Positions 33,433 through 47,123 of a stretch of DNA of 64,000 nt are shown one piece after another (the first letter of the stretch is position 1; every line of letters begins with the position of its first letter). The stretch covers positions 13,235,571-13,299,570 of the forward strand of contig OY747716.1 of the NCBI GenBank assembly GCA_963556495.2. The letters run 5' to 3'. This DNA is from Valencia hispanica (lineage: Eukaryota; Chordata; Actinopteri; Cyprinodontiformes; Valenciidae). The notes below the pieces were generated by a model. It was not told where the DNA came from, made no database searches, and was given only the letters and a program-made list of their open reading frames with translations. A program made the translations under genes and the position numbers.

Positions 33433-33504
33433 GCGATGGTGGTATAGTGGAAAGCATAGCTGCTTGCCAAGCAGTTGACCCGGGTTCGATTCCCGGCCAT
33501 CGCA
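33433..33504 (+). tRNA. tRNA-Gly(GCC), intact
   Basis: Identical GCC unit and flank variant as at 31764; evidence of a block duplication. Confidence 0.82.
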
Positions 33505-35385
33505 TGAGTAATTATTATTATAAGGCTGCTTTCTGCTTCTTTCAGGGTACATGCAATAACAACTAAGGGAATGTTGTATGACATGTTAGACCTGCAGCAC
33601 ACATACCCAAGCAAAACGGCTCTGGTAAAAGTGCTCTTCTCTTTTTGTGGCGATGTTGGTATAGTGGACAGCATAGCTGCTTACCAAACAGTTGACCAGG
33701 GTTCGACTCCTGGTCATCGCATGAGTAATTATTATTATAAGGCTTCTTTCAGGGTACATGCAATAACAACTACGGGAATGTTGTATGACATATTAGACCT
33801 GCAGCACACATACCCAAGCAACACGGCTCTGGAAAAAGTGCTCTTCTCTTTTTGTGGCGATGTTGGTATAGTGGACAGCAGCGCTGCTTACCAAACAGTT
33901 GACCAGGTTTCGATTCCTGGTCATCGCATGAGTAATTATTATTATAAGGCTGCTTTCTGCTTCTTTCAGGGTACATGCAAAAACAACTAAGGGAATGTTG
34001 TATGACATATTAGACCTGCAGCACACATACCCAAGCAACACGGCTCTGGTAAAAGTGCTCTTCTCTTTTTGTGGCGATGTTGGTATAGTGGACAGCATAG
34101 CTGCTTACCAAACAGTTGACCAGGGTTCGATTCCTGGTCATCGCATGAGTAATTATTATTATAAGGCTGCTTTCTGCTTCTTTCAGGGTACATGCAAAAA
34201 CAACTAAGGGAATGTTGTATGACATATTAGACCTGCAGCACACATACCCAAGCAACACGGCTCTGGTAAAAGTGCTCTTCTCTTTTTGTGGCAATGTTGG
34301 TATAGTGGACAGCAGAGCTGCTTACCAAACAGTTGACCAGGGTTCGATTTCTGGACATCGCACCAGTGATTGTTCTTAAAGGGTAGCGCATTCTTCTGCT
34401 CAATTCAGGGTCAATGCAATAACAAATAAGGGACTGTTGTAAGACGTATTAGACCTGCAGCACACATACCCAAGCAACACGGCTCTGGTAAAAGTGCTCT
34501 TCTCTTTTTGTGGCGATGTTGGTATAGTGGACAGCATAGCTGCTTACCAAACAGTTGACCAGGGTTCGATTCCTGGTCATCGCATGAGTAATTATTATTA
34601 TAAGGCTGCTTTCTGCTTCTTTCAGGGTACATGTAAAAACAACTAAGGAAATGTTGTATGACATATTAGACCTGCAGCACAAATACCCAAGCAACACGGC
34701 TCTGGTAAAAGTGCTCTTCTCTTTTTGTGGCGATGTTGGTATAGTGGACAGCAGAGCTGCTTACCAAACAGTTGAGCAGGGTTCAATTCCTGGTCATCGA
34801 ATGAGTAATTATTATTATAAGGCTGCTTTCTGCTTCTTTCAGGGTACATTCAAAATCAACTAAGGGAATGTTGTATGACATATTAGACCTGCAGCACACA
34901 TACCCAAGCAACACGGCTCTGGTAAAAGTGCTCTTCTCTTTTTGTGGCGATGTTGGTATAGTGGACAGCAGAGCTGCTTACCAAACAGTTGAGCAAGGTT
35001 CGATTTCTGGCCATCGCACCAGTGATTGTTCTTAAAGGGTAGCGCATACTTCTGCTCAATTCAGGGTCAATGCAGTAACAAATAAGGGACTGTTGTAAGA
35101 CGTATTAGACCTGCAGCACACATACCAAAGCAAAACGGCTCTGGTAAAAGTGCTCTTCTCTTTTTGTGGCTATGTTGGTATAGTGGACAGCATAGCTGCT
35201 TACCAAACAGTTGACCAGGGTTCGACTCCTGGTCATCACATGAGTAATTATTATTATAAGGCTGCTTTCTGCTTCTTTCAGGGTACATGCAAAAACAACT
35301 AAGGCAATGTTGTATGACATATTAGACCTGCAGCACAAATACCCAAGCAACACGGCTCTGGTAAAAGTGCTCTTCTGTTTTTGCG

Positions 35386-35457
35386 GCGATGGTGGTATAG
35401 TGGAAAGCATAGCTGCTTGCCAAGCAGTTGACCTGGGTTCGATTCCCGGCCATCGCA
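35386..35457 (+). tRNA. tRNA-Gly(GCC)-like with ACC-class flank
   Basis: GCC unit with CTGGG/CCCGG T stem (one wobble). Unlike other GCC copies it follows the short 217-bp ACC-type spacer. Confidence 0.65.
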
Positions 35458-36543
35458 TGTGTAATTATAATTATAAGGCCGCTTTCTGCTTCTTTCAGGG
35501 TACATGCAAAAACAACTAAGGAAATGTTGTATGACATACTAGACCTGCAGCACACATACCCAAGCAACACGGCTCTGGTAAAAGTGCTCTTCTCTTTTTG
35601 TGGCGATGTTGGTATAGTGGACAGCATAACTGCTTACCAAACAGTTGACCAGGGATCGATTTCTGGCCATCGCACCAGTGATTGTTCTTAAAGGGTAGCG
35701 CATACTTCTGCTCAATTCAGGGTCAATGCAGTAACAAATAAGGGACTGTTGTAAGACGTATTAGACCTGCAGCACACATACCCAAGCAACACGGCTCTGG
35801 TAAAAGTGCTTCTCTCTTTTTGTGGCGATGTTGGTATAGTGTACAGCATAACTGCTTACCAAACAGTTGACCAGGGTTCGATTCCTGGTCATCGCATGAG
35901 TAATTATTATTATAAGGCTGCTTTCTGCTTCTTTCAGGGTACATGCAAAAACAACTAAGGAAATGTTGTATGACATACTAGACCTGCAGCACACATACCC
36001 AAGCAAAACGGCTCTGGTAAAAGTGCTCTTCTCTTTTTGTGGCGATGTTGGTATAGTGGACAGCATAACTGCTTACCAAACAGTTGACCAGGGTTCGATT
36101 CCTGGTCATCGCATGAGTAATTATTATTATAAGGCTGCTTTCTGCTTCTTTCAGGGTACATGCAAAAACAACTAAGGAAATGTTGTATGACATATTAGAC
36201 CTGCAGCACACATACCCAAGCAACACGGCTCTGGTAAAAGTGCTCTTCTCTTTTTGTGGCGATGTTGGTATAGTGGACAGCAGAGCTGCTTACCAAACAG
36301 TTGACCAGGGTTCGATTTCTGGCCATCGCACCAGTGATTGTTCTTAAAGGGTAGCGCAAACTTCTGCTCAATTCAGGGTCAATGCAATAACAAATAATGG
36401 AATGTTGTAAGACGTAATAGACCTGCAGCACATGTACCCAAGCAACATGGCTCTGGTAAAAGTGCTCTTCTCTCAGACTATTCATGTGCCTAAAATGTCT
36501 TTGTGCAGACAAAATTTTCTGCTAAACTGTTCACCTTTTTGCG

Positions 36544-36615
36544 GCGATGGTGGTATAGTCGAAAGCATAGCTGCTTGCCAAGCAGTTGACCCGGGTTCGA
36601 TTCCCGGCCATCGCA
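36544..36615 (+). tRNA. tRNA-Gly(GCC)-like, G18 changed
   Basis: GCC unit with TAGTCGAAAG: the first of the two conserved D-loop G residues is C, damaging the A box. Confidence 0.6.
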
Positions 36616-39600
36616 TGAGTAATTATTATTATAAGGCTGCTTTCTGCTTCTTTCAGGGTACATGCAATAACAACTAAGGGAATGTTGTATGACATGTTAG
36701 ACCTGCAGCACACATACCCAAGCAAAACGGCTCTGGTAAAAGTGCTCTTCTCTTTTTGTGGCGATGTTGGTATAGTGGACAGCATAGCTGCTTACCAAAC
36801 AGTTGACCAGGGTTTGACTCCTGGTCATCGCATGAGTTATTATTATTGTAAGGCTTCTTTCAGGGTACATGCAATAACAACTACGGGATTGTTGTATGAC
36901 ATATTAGACCTGCAGCACACATACCCAAGCAACACGGCTCTGGATAAAGTGCTCTTCTCTTTTTGTGGCGATGTTGGTATAGTGGACAGCAGCGCTGCTT
37001 ACCAAACAGTTGACCAGGGTTCGATTCCTGGTCATCGCATGAGTAATTATTTTTATAATGCTGCTTTCTGCTTCTTTCAGGGTACATGCAAAAACAACTA
37101 AGGGAATGTTGTATGACATATTAGACCTGCAGCACACATACCCAAGCAACACGGCTCTGGTAAAAGTGCTCTTCTCCTTTTTGTGGCGATGTTGGTATAG
37201 TGGAAAGCAGAGCTGCTTCCCAAACAGTTGACCAGGGTTCGATTTCTGGCCATCGCACCAGTGATTGTTCTTAAAGTGTAGCGGATACTTCTGCTCAATT
37301 CACAGTACAAGAAAAAACAACTAAGGGAATGTTGTATGACATATTAGACCTGCAGCACACATACCCAAGCAACACGGCTCTGGTAAAAGTGCTCTTCTCT
37401 TTTTGTGGCGATGTTGGTATAGTGGAAAGCAGAGCTGCTTACCAAACAGTTGACCAGGGTTCGATTCCTGGTCATCGCATGAGTAATTATTTTTATAATG
37501 CTGCTTTCTGCTTCTTTCAGGGTACATGCAAAAACAACTAAGGGAATGTTGTATGACATATTAGACCTGCAGCACACATACCCAAGCAACACGGCTCTGG
37601 TAAAAGTGCTCTTCTCTTTTTGTGGCGATGTTGGTATAGTGGAAAGCAGAGCTGCTTACCAAACAGTTGACCAGGGTTCAAATCCTGGTCATCGCATGAG
37701 TAATTATTTTTATAATGCTGCTTTTTGCTTCTTTCAGGGTACATGCAAAAACAACTAAGGGAATGTTGTATGACATATTAGACCTGCAGCACACATACCC
37801 AAGCAACACGGCTCTGGTAAAAGTGCTCTTCTCTTATTGTGGCGATGTTGGTATAGTGGACAGTATAGCTGCTTACCAAACAGTTGACCAGGGTTCGATT
37901 CCTGGTCATCGCATGAGTAATTATTATTATAAGGCTGCTTTCTGCTTCTTTCAGGGTACATGCAAAAACAACTAAGGGAATGTTGTATGACATATTAGAC
38001 CTGCAGCACAGATACCCAAGCAACACGGCTCTGGTAAAAGTGCTCTTCTCTTTTGTGGCAATGTTGGTATAGTGGACAGCAGAGCTGCTTACCAAACAGT
38101 TGACCAGGGTTCGATTTCTGGACATCGCACCAGTGATTGTTCTTAAAGGGTAGCGCATTCTTCTGCTCAATTCAGGGTCAATGCAATAACAAATAAGGGA
38201 CTGTTGTAAGACGTATTAGACCTGCAGCACACATACCCAAGCAACACGGCTCTGGTAAAAGTGCTCTTCTCTTTTTGTGGCAATGTTGGTATAGTGGACA
38301 GCCTAGCTGCTTACCAAACAGTTGACCAGGGTTCGATTCCTGGTCATCGCATGATTAATTATTATTATAAAGCTGATTTCTGCTTCTTTCAGGGTACATG
38401 CAAAAACAACTAAGGGAATGTTGTATGACATATTAGACCTGCAGCACACATACCCAAGCAACACGGCTCTGGTAAAAGTGCTCTTCTCTTTTTGTGGCGA
38501 TGATGGTATAGTGGACAGCAGAGCTGCTTACCAAACAGTTGACCAGGGATCGATTTCTGGCCATCGCACCAGTGATTGTTCTTAAAGGGTAGCGCATACT
38601 TCTGCTCAATTCAGGGTCAATGCAGTAACAAATAAGGGACTTTTGTAAGACGTATTAGACCTGCAGCACACATACCCAAGCAACACGGCTCTGGTAAAAG
38701 TGCTCCTCTCTTTTTGTGGCGATGTTGGTATAGTGGACAGCATAACTGCTTACCAAACAGTTGACCAGGGTTCGATTCCTGGTCATCGCATGAGTAATTA
38801 TTATTATAAGGCTGCTTTCTGCTTCTTTCAGGGTACATGCAAAAACAACTAAGGAAATGTTGTATGACATATTAGACCTGCAGCACACATACCCAAGCAA
38901 CACGGCTCTGGTAAAAGTGCTCTTCTCTTTTTGTGGCGATGTTGGTATAGTGGACAGCAGAGCTGCTTACCAAACAGTTGACCAGGGTTCGATTCCTGGT
39001 CATCGCATGAGTAATTATTATTATAAGGCTGCTTTCTGCTTCTTTCAGGGTACATGCAAAAACAACTAAGGAAATGTTGAATGACATACTAGACCTGCAG
39101 CACACATACCCAAGCAACACGGCTCTGGTAAAAGTGCTCTTCTCTTTTTGTGGCGATGTTGGTATAGTGGACAGCATAACTGCTTACCAAACAGTTGACC
39201 AGGGTTCGATTCCTGGTCATCGCATGAGTAATTATTATTATAAGGCTGCTTTCTGCTTCTTTCAGGGTACATGCAAAAACAACTAAGGAAATGTTGTATG
39301 ACATATTAGACCTGCAGCACACATACCCAAGCAACACGGCTCTGGTAAAAGTGCCTCTTCTCTTTTTGTGGCGATGTTGGTATAGTGGACAGCAGAGCTG
39401 CTTACCAAACAGTTGACCAGGGTTCGATTTCTGGCCATCGCACCAGTAATTGTTCTTAAAGGGTAGCGCAAACTTCTGCTCAATTAAGGGTCAATGCAAT
39501 AACAAATAAGGGAATGTTGTAAGACGTAATAGACCTGCAGCACATGTACCCAAGCAACATGGCTCTGGTAAAAGTGCTCTTCTCTCAGACTATTCATGTG

Positions 39601-39655
39601 CCTAAAATGTCTTTGTGCAGACAACATTTTCTGCTAAACTGTTCACCTTTTTGCG

Positions 39656-39727
39656 GCGATGGTGGTATAGTCGAAAGCATAGCTGCTTGCCAAGCAGTTG
39701 ACCCGGGTTCGATTCCCGGCCATCGCA
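39656..39727 (+). tRNA. tRNA-Gly(GCC)-like, G18 changed
   Basis: Same D-loop variant as at 36544, exactly 3,112 bp downstream; a block-duplicate. Confidence 0.6.
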
Positions 39728-42333
39728 TGAGTAATTATTATTATAAGGCTGCTTTCTGCTTCTTTCAGGGTACATGCAATAACAACTAAGGGAATGTTGT
39801 ATGACATGTTAGACCTGCAGCACACATACCCAAGCAAAACTGCTCTGGTAAAAGTGCTCTTCTCTTTTTGTGGCGATGTTGGTATAGTGGACAGCATAGC
39901 TGCTTACCAAACAGTTGACCAGGGTTTGACTCCTGGTCATCGCATGAGTAATTATTATTGTAAGGCTTCTTTCAGGGTAAATGCAATAACAACTACGGGA
40001 ATGTTGTATGACGTATTAGACCTGCAGCACACATACCCAAGCAACACGGCTCTGGTAAAAGTGCTCTTCTCTTTTTGTGGCGATGTTGGTATAGTGGACA
40101 GCAGCGCTGCTTACCAAACAGTTGACCAGGTTTCGATTCCTGGTCATCGCATGAGTAATTATTTTTATAATGCTGCTTTCTGCTTCTTTCAGGGTACATG
40201 CAAAAACAACTAAGGGAATGTTGTATGACAAATTAGACCTGCAGCACACATACCCAAGCAACACGGCTCTGGTAAAAGTGCTCTTCTCTTTTTGTGGCGA
40301 TGTTGGTATAGTGGACAGCATAGCTGCTTACCAAACAGTTGACCAGGGTTCGATTCCTGGTCATCGCATGAGTAATTATTATTATAAGGCTGCTTTCTGC
40401 TTCTTTCAGGGTACATGCAAAAACAACTAAGGGAATGTTGTATGACATATTAGACCTGCAGCACACATACCCAAGCAACACGGCTCTGGTAAAAGTGCTC
40501 TTCTCTTTTTGTGGCAATGTTGGTATAGTGGACAGCAGAGCTGCTTACCAAACAGTTGACCAGGGTTCGATTTCTGGACATCGCACCAGTGATTGTTCTT
40601 AAAGGGTAGCGCATTCTTCTGCTCAATTCAGGGTCAATGCAATAACAAATAAGGGACTGTTGTAAGACGTATTAGACCTGCAGCACACATACCCAAGCAA
40701 CACGGCTCTGGTAAAAGTGCTCTTCTCTTTTTGTGGCGATGTTGGTATAGTGGACAGCATAGCTGCTTACCAAACAGTTGACCAGGGTTCGATTCCTGGT
40801 CATCGCATGAGTAATTATTATTATAAGGCTGCTTTCTGCTTCTTTCAGGGTACATGTAAAAACAACTAAGGGAATGTTGTATGACATATTAGACCTGCAG
40901 CACAAATACCCAAGCAACACGGCTCTGGTAAAAGTGCTCTTCTCTTTTTGTGGCGATGTTGGTATAGTGGACAGCAGAGCTGCTTACCAAACAGTTGAGC
41001 AGGGTTCAATTCCTGGTCATCGAATGAGTAATTATTATTATAAGGCTGCTTTCTGCTTCTTTCAGGGTACATGCAAAAACAACTAAGGGAATGTTGTATG
41101 ACATATTAGACCTGCAGCACACATACCCAAGCAACACGGCTCTGGTAAAAGTGCTCTTCTCTTTTTGTGGCGATGTTGGTATAGTGGACAGCAGAGCTGC
41201 TTACCAAACAGTTGACCAAGGTTCGATTACTGGTCATCGCATGAGTAATTATTATTATAAGGCTGCTTTCTGCTTCTTTCAGGGTACATGCAATAACAAC
41301 TAAGGGAATGTTGTATGACATATTAGACCTGCAGCACACATACCCAAGCAACACGGCTCTGGTAAAAGTGCTCTTCTCTTTTTGTGGCGATGTTGGTATA
41401 GTGGACAGCATAGCTGCTTACCAAACAGTTGACCAGGGTTCGATTCCTGGTCATCGCATGAGTAATTATTATTATAAGGCTGCTTTCTGCTTCTTTCAGG
41501 GTACATGCAAAAACAACTAAGGGAATGTTGTATGACATATTAGACCTGCAGCACACATACCCAAGCAACACGGCTCTGGTAAAAGTGCTCTTCTCTTTTT
41601 GTGGCGATGTTGGTATAGTGGACAGCAGAGCTGCTTACCAAACAGTTGACCAGGGATCGATTTCTGGCCATCGCACCAGTGATTGTTCTTAAAGGGTAGC
41701 GCATACTTCTGCTCAATTCAGGGTCAATGCAGTAACAAATAAGGGACTGTTGTAAGACGTATTAGACCTGCAGCACACATACCCAAGCAACACGGCTCTG
41801 GTAAAAGTGCTCCTCTCTTTTTGTGGCGATGTTGGTATAGTGGACAGTATAACTGCTTACCAAACAGTTGACTAGGGTTCGATTCCTGGTCATCGCATGA
41901 GTAATTATTATTATAAGGCTAGCGCAAACTTCTGCTTCTTTCAGGGTACATGCAAAAACAACTAAGGAAATGTTGTATGACATATTAGACCTGCAGCACA
42001 CATACCCAAGCAACACGGCTCTGGTAAAAGTGCTCTTCTCTTTTTGTGGCGATGTTGGTATAGTGGACAGCAGAGCTGCTTACCAAACAGTTGACCAGGG
42101 TTCGATTTCTGGCCATCGCACCAGTGATTGTTCTTAAAGGGTAGCGCAAACTTCTGCTCAATTCAGGGTCAATGCAATAACAAATAAGGGAATGTTGTAA
42201 GACGTATTAGACCTGCAGCACATGTACCCAAGCAACATGGCTCTGGTAAAAGTGCTCTTCTCTCAGACTATTCATGTGCCTAAAATGTCTTTGTGCAGAC
42301 AAAATTTTCTGCTAAACTGTTCACCTTTTTGCG

Positions 42334-42405
42334 GCGATGGTGGTATAGTGGAAAGCATAGCTGCTTGCCAAGCAGTTGACCCGGGTTCGATTCCCGGCCA
42401 TCGCA
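42334..42405 (+). tRNA. tRNA-Gly(GCC), intact
   Basis: Identical to the GCC copy at 19940. Confidence 0.82.
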
Positions 42406-43042
42406 TGAGTAATTATTATTATAAGGCTGCTTTCTGCTTCTTTCAGGGTACATGCAATAACAACTAAGGGAATGTTGTATGACATATTAGACCTGCAGCA
42501 CACATACCCAAGCAACACGGCTCTGGTAAAAGTGCTCTTCTCTTTTTGTGGCGATGTTGGTATAGTGGACAGCATAGCTGCTTACCAAACAGTTGACCAG
42601 GGTTCGATTCCTGGTCATCGCATGAGTAATTATAATTATAAGGCTTCTTTCAGGGTACATGCAAAAACAACTAAGGGAATGTTGTATGACATATTAGACC
42701 TGCAGCACAAATACCCAAGCAACACGGCTCTGGTAAAAGTGCTCTTCTCTTTTTGTGGCGATGTTGGTATAGTGGACAGCAGAGCTGCTTACCAAACAGT
42801 TGACCAGGGTTCGATTTCTGGCCATCGCACCAGTGAATGTTCTTAAAGGGTAGCGCAAACTTCTGCTCAATTCAGGGTCAATGCAATAAAAAATAAGGGA
42901 ATGTTGTAAGACGTATTAGACCTGCAGCACATGTACCCAAGCAACATGGCTGTGGTAAAAGTGCTCTTCTCTCAGACTATTCATGTGCCAAAAATGTCTT
43001 TGTGCAGACAAAATTTTCTGCTAAACTGTTCACCTTATTGTG

Positions 43043-43114
43043 GCGATGGTGGTATAGTGGAAAGCATAGCTGCTTGCCAAGCAGTTGACTCGGGTTCGAT
43101 TTCCGGCCATCGCA
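43043..43114 (+). tRNA. tRNA-Gly(GCC)-like
   Basis: GCC unit with T stem TCGGG/TCCGG (two wobble pairs) and a shortened T-run before the gene (CCTTATTG). Confidence 0.6.
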
Positions 43115-43544
43115 TGAGTAATTATTATTATAAGGCTGCTTTCTGCTTCTTTCAGGGTACATGCAATAACAACTAAGGGAATGTTGTATGACATGTTAGA
43201 CCTGCAGCACACATACCCAAGCAAAACGGCTCTGGTAAAAGTGCTCTTCTCTTTTTGTGGCGATGTTGGTATAGTGGACAGCAGAGCTGCTTATCAAACA
43301 GTTGACCAGGGTTCGATTTCTGGCCATCGCACCAGTGATTGTTCTTAAAGGGCAGCGCATACTTCTGCTCAATTCAGGGTCAATGCAATAAGAAATAAGG
43401 GACTGTTGTAAGACGTATTAGACCTGCAGCACATGTACCCAAGCAAAATGGCTCTAGTAAAACCACTTGTCTCTTCCCCATTTATTTTGATTTGAATGTC
43501 TTTGTGGAGACAAAGTTTTCTGCTAAATTGTTCACCTTTTTGTG

Positions 43545-43616
43545 GCAATGGTGGTATAGTGGTAAGCATTGTTGCTTTCCAAGCAGTTGACCAATGTTCA
43601 ATTCCCGGCCATCGCA
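43545..43616 (+). pseudogene. tRNA-Gly(UCC)-like, decayed
   Basis: UCC anticodon kept (TTTCCAA loop), but A3 is unpaired (GCAATGG) and the T arm and B box are broken (CAATG, TTCAATT). Confidence 0.65.
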
Positions 43617-43814
43617 TGAGTAATTATTATTATAAGGCTTCTTTCAGGGTACATGCAATAACAACTACGTGAATGTTGTATGACATATTAGATCTGCAGC
43701 ACACATACCCAAGCAACACGGCTCTGGTAAAAGTGCTCTTCTCTCAGACTATTCATGTGCCTAAAATGTCTTTGTGCAAACAAAATTTTCTGCTAAACTG
43801 TTCACCTTTTTGCG

Positions 43815-43886
43815 GCGATGGTGGTATAGTGGAAAGCATAGCTGCTTGCCAAGCAGTTGACCAGGGTTCAATTCCCGGCCATCGCA
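43815..43886 (+). tRNA. tRNA-Gly(GCC)-like, B-box change
   Basis: GCC unit with TTCAATT in the T loop and a CCAGGG 5' T-stem strand. Confidence 0.5.
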
Positions 43887-45131
43887 TGAGTAATTATTAT
43901 TATAAGGCTGCTTTCTGCTTCTTTCAGGGTACATGCAATAACAACTAAGGGAGCAACACGGCTCTGGTAAAAGTGCTCTTCTCTTGTTGTGGCGATGTTG
44001 GCATAGTGGACAGCATAGCCGCTTACCAAACAGTTGACCAGGGTTCGATTCCTGTTCATCGCATGAGTAATTATTATTATAAGGCTGCTTTCTGCTTCTT
44101 TCAGGGTACATGCAAAAACAACTAAAGAAATGTTGTATGACATACTAGACCTGCAGCACACATACCCAAGCAACACGGCTCTGGTAAAAGTGCTCTTCTC
44201 TTTTTGTGGCGATGTTGGTATGGTGGACAGCATAGCTGCTTACCAAACAGTTGACCAGGGTTCGATTCCTGGTCATCGCATGAGTAATTATAATTATAAG
44301 GCTTCTTTCAGGGTACATGCAAAATCAACTAAGGAAATGTTGTATGACATATTAGACCTGCAGCACACATACCCAAGCAACACGGCTCTGGTAAAAGTGC
44401 TCTTCTCTTTTTGTGGCGATGTTGGTATAGTGGACAGCAGAGCTGCTTACCAAACAGATGACCAGGGTTCGATTTCTGGCCATCGCACCAGTGATTGTTC
44501 TTAAAGGGTAGCGCATACTTCTGCTCAATTCAGGGTCAATGCAGTAACAAATAAGGGACTGTTGTAAGACGTATTAGACCTGCAGCACACATACCCAAGC
44601 AACACGGCTCGGGTCAAAGTGCTCTTCTCTTTTTGTGGCGATGTTGGTATAGTGGACAGCATAGCTGCTTACCAAACAGTTGACCAGGGTTCGATTACTG
44701 GTCATCGCATGAGTAATTATAATTATAAGGCTCTTCTTTCAGGGTACATGCAAAAACAACTAAGGGAATGTTGTATGACATATTAGACCTGCAGCACACA
44801 TACCCAAGCAACACGGCTCTGGTAAAAGTGCTCTTCTCTTTTTGTGGCGATGTTGGTATAGTGGACAGCAGAGCTGCTTACCAAACAGTTGACCAGGGTT
44901 CGATTTCTGGCCATCGCACCAGTGAATGTTCTTAAAGGGTAGCGCATACTTCTGCTCAATTCAGGGTCAATGCAATAACAAATAAGGGAATGTTGTAAGA
45001 CGTATTAGACCTGCAGCACATGTACCCAAGCAACATGGCTGTGGTAAAAGTGCTCTTCTCTCAGACTATTCATGTGCCTAAAATGTCTTTGTGCAGACAA
45101 AATTTTCTGCTAAACTGTTCACCTTTTTGCG

Positions 45132-45203
45132 GCGATGGTGGTATAGTGGAAAGCATAGCTGCTTGCCAAGCAGTTGACCCGGGTTCGATTTCCGGCCATC
45201 GCA
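45132..45203 (+). tRNA. tRNA-Gly(GCC)-like
   Basis: GCC unit with one T-stem change (TCCGG), leaving a G-U pair. Confidence 0.7.
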
Positions 45204-45618
45204 TGAGTAATTATTATTATAAGGCTGCTTTCTGCTTCTTTCAGGATACATGCAATAACAACTAAGGGAATGTTGTATGACATGTTAGACCTGCAGCACA
45301 CATACCCAAGCAAAACGGCTCTGGTAAAAGTGCTCTTCTCTTTTTGTGGCGATGTTGGTATAGTGGACAGCATAGCTGCTTACCAAACAGTTGACCAGGG
45401 TTCGATTCCTGGTCATCGCATGAGTAATTATAATCATAAGGCTTCTTTCAGGGTACATGCAAAAACAACTACGTGAATGTTGTATGACATATTAGATCTG
45501 CAGCACACATACCCAAGCAACACGGCTCTGGTAAAAGTGCTCTTCTCTCAGACTATTCATGTGCCTAAAATGTCTTTGTGCAAACAAAATTTTCTGCTAA
45601 ACTGTTCACCTTTTTGCG

Positions 45619-45690
45619 GCGATGGTGGTATAGTGGAAAGCATAGCTGCTTGCCAAGCAGTTGACCAGGGTTCGATTCCCGGCCATCGCA
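45619..45690 (+). tRNA. tRNA-Gly(GCC)-like
   Basis: GCC unit with an A in the 5' T-stem strand (CAGGG) against CCCGG, one mismatch. Confidence 0.6.
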
Positions 45691-46549
45691 TGAGTAATTA
45701 TTATTATAAGGCTGCTTTCTGCTTCTTTCAGGGTACATGCAATAACAACTAAGGGAATGTTGTATGACATATTAGACCTGCAGCACACATACCCAAGCAA
45801 CACGGCTCTGGTAAAAGTGCTCTTCTCTTTTTGTGGCGATGTTGGTATAGTGGACAGCAGAGCTGCTTACCAAACAGATGACCAGGGTTCGATTTCTGGC
45901 CATCGCACCAGTGATTGTTCTTAAAGGGTAGCGCATACTTCTGCTCAATTCAGGGTCAATGCAGTAACAAATAAGGGACTGTTGTAAGACGTATTAGACC
46001 TGCAGCACACATACCCAAGCAACACGGCTCGGGTAAAAGTGCTCTTCTCTTTTTGTGGCGATGTTGGTATAGTGGACAGCATAGCTGCTTACCAAACAGT
46101 TGACCAGGGTTTGATTCCTGGTCATCGCATGAGTAATTATAATTATAAGGCTTCTTTCAGGGTACATGCAAAAACAACTAAGGGAATGTTGTATGACATA
46201 TTAGACCTGCAGCACAAATACCCAAGCAACACGGCTCTGGTAAAAGTGCTCTTCTCTTTTTGTGGCGATGTTGGTATAGTGGACAGCAGAGCTGCTTACC
46301 AAACAGTTGACCAGGGTTCGATTTCTGGCCATCGCACCAGTGAATGTTCTTAAAGGGTAGCGCAAACTTCTGCTCAATTCAGGGTCAATGCAATAACAAA
46401 TAAGGGAATGTTGTAAGACGTATTAGACCTTCAGCACATGTACCCAAGCAACATGGCTGTGGTAAAAGTGCTCTTCTCTCAGACTATTCATGTGCCTAAA
46501 ATGTCTTTGTGCAGACAAAATTTTCTGCTAAACTGTTCACCGTATTGTG

Positions 46550-46621
46550 GCGATGGTGGTATAGTGGAAAGCATAGCTGCTTGCCAAGCAGTTGACCCGG
46601 GTTCGATTTCCGGCCATCGCA
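46550..46621 (+). tRNA. tRNA-Gly(GCC)-like
   Basis: GCC unit with TCCGG in the T stem; flank has CCGTATTG in place of the usual T5 tract. Confidence 0.65.
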
Positions 46622-47051
46622 TGAGTAATTATTATTATAAGGCTGCTTTCTGCTTCTTAAAGGGTACATGCAATAACAACTAAGGGAATGTTGTATGACA
46701 TGTTAGACCTGCAGCACACATACCCAAGCAAAACGGCTCTGGTAAAAGTGCTCTTCTCTTTTTGTGGCGATGTTGGTATAGTGGACAGCAGAGCTGCTTA
46801 TCAAACAGTTGACCAGGGTTCGATTTCTGGCCATCGCACCAGTGATTGTTCTTAAAGGGCAGCGCATACTTCTGCTCAATTCAGGGTCAATGCAATAAGA
46901 AATAAGGGACTGTTGTAAGACGTATTAGACCTGCAGCACATGTACCCAAGCAAAATGGCTCTAGTAAAACCACTTGTCTCTTGCCCATTTATTTCGATTT
47001 GAATGTCTTTGTGGAGACAAAGTTTTCTGCTAAATTGTTCACCTTTTTGTG

Positions 47052-47123
47052 GCAATGGTGGTATAGTGGTAAGCATTGTTGCTTTCCAAGCAGTTGACCA
47101 GTGTTCAATTCCCGGCCATCGCA
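47052..47123 (+). pseudogene. tRNA-Gly(UCC)-like, decayed
   Basis: Near duplicate of 43545: A3 unpaired, T arm CAGTG/CCCGG and TTCAATT loop. Confidence 0.65.

Larger units (their letters stand above)
30104..39944 (+). repeat. ACC-type tRNA-Gly-like units, array part 2
   Basis: Starts: 30104, 30321, 30606, 30823, 31045, 31262, 31479, 32009, 32216, 32433, 32650, 33148, 33650, 33857, 34074, 34291, 34513, 34730, 34947, 35169, 35603, 35825, 36042, 36259, 36761, 36968, 37186, 37408, 37625, 37842, 38058, 38280, 38497, 38719, 38936, 39153, 39371, 39873. Point variants: GAGATG (31045), GGGATG (31262), GCAATG (34291, 38058, 38280) and GCTATG (35169) at the 5' end. Units 32433, 36968, 37408 and 37625 have a T5 tract within about 12 nt after the 3' end, unlike most copies. 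Confidence 0.8.
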
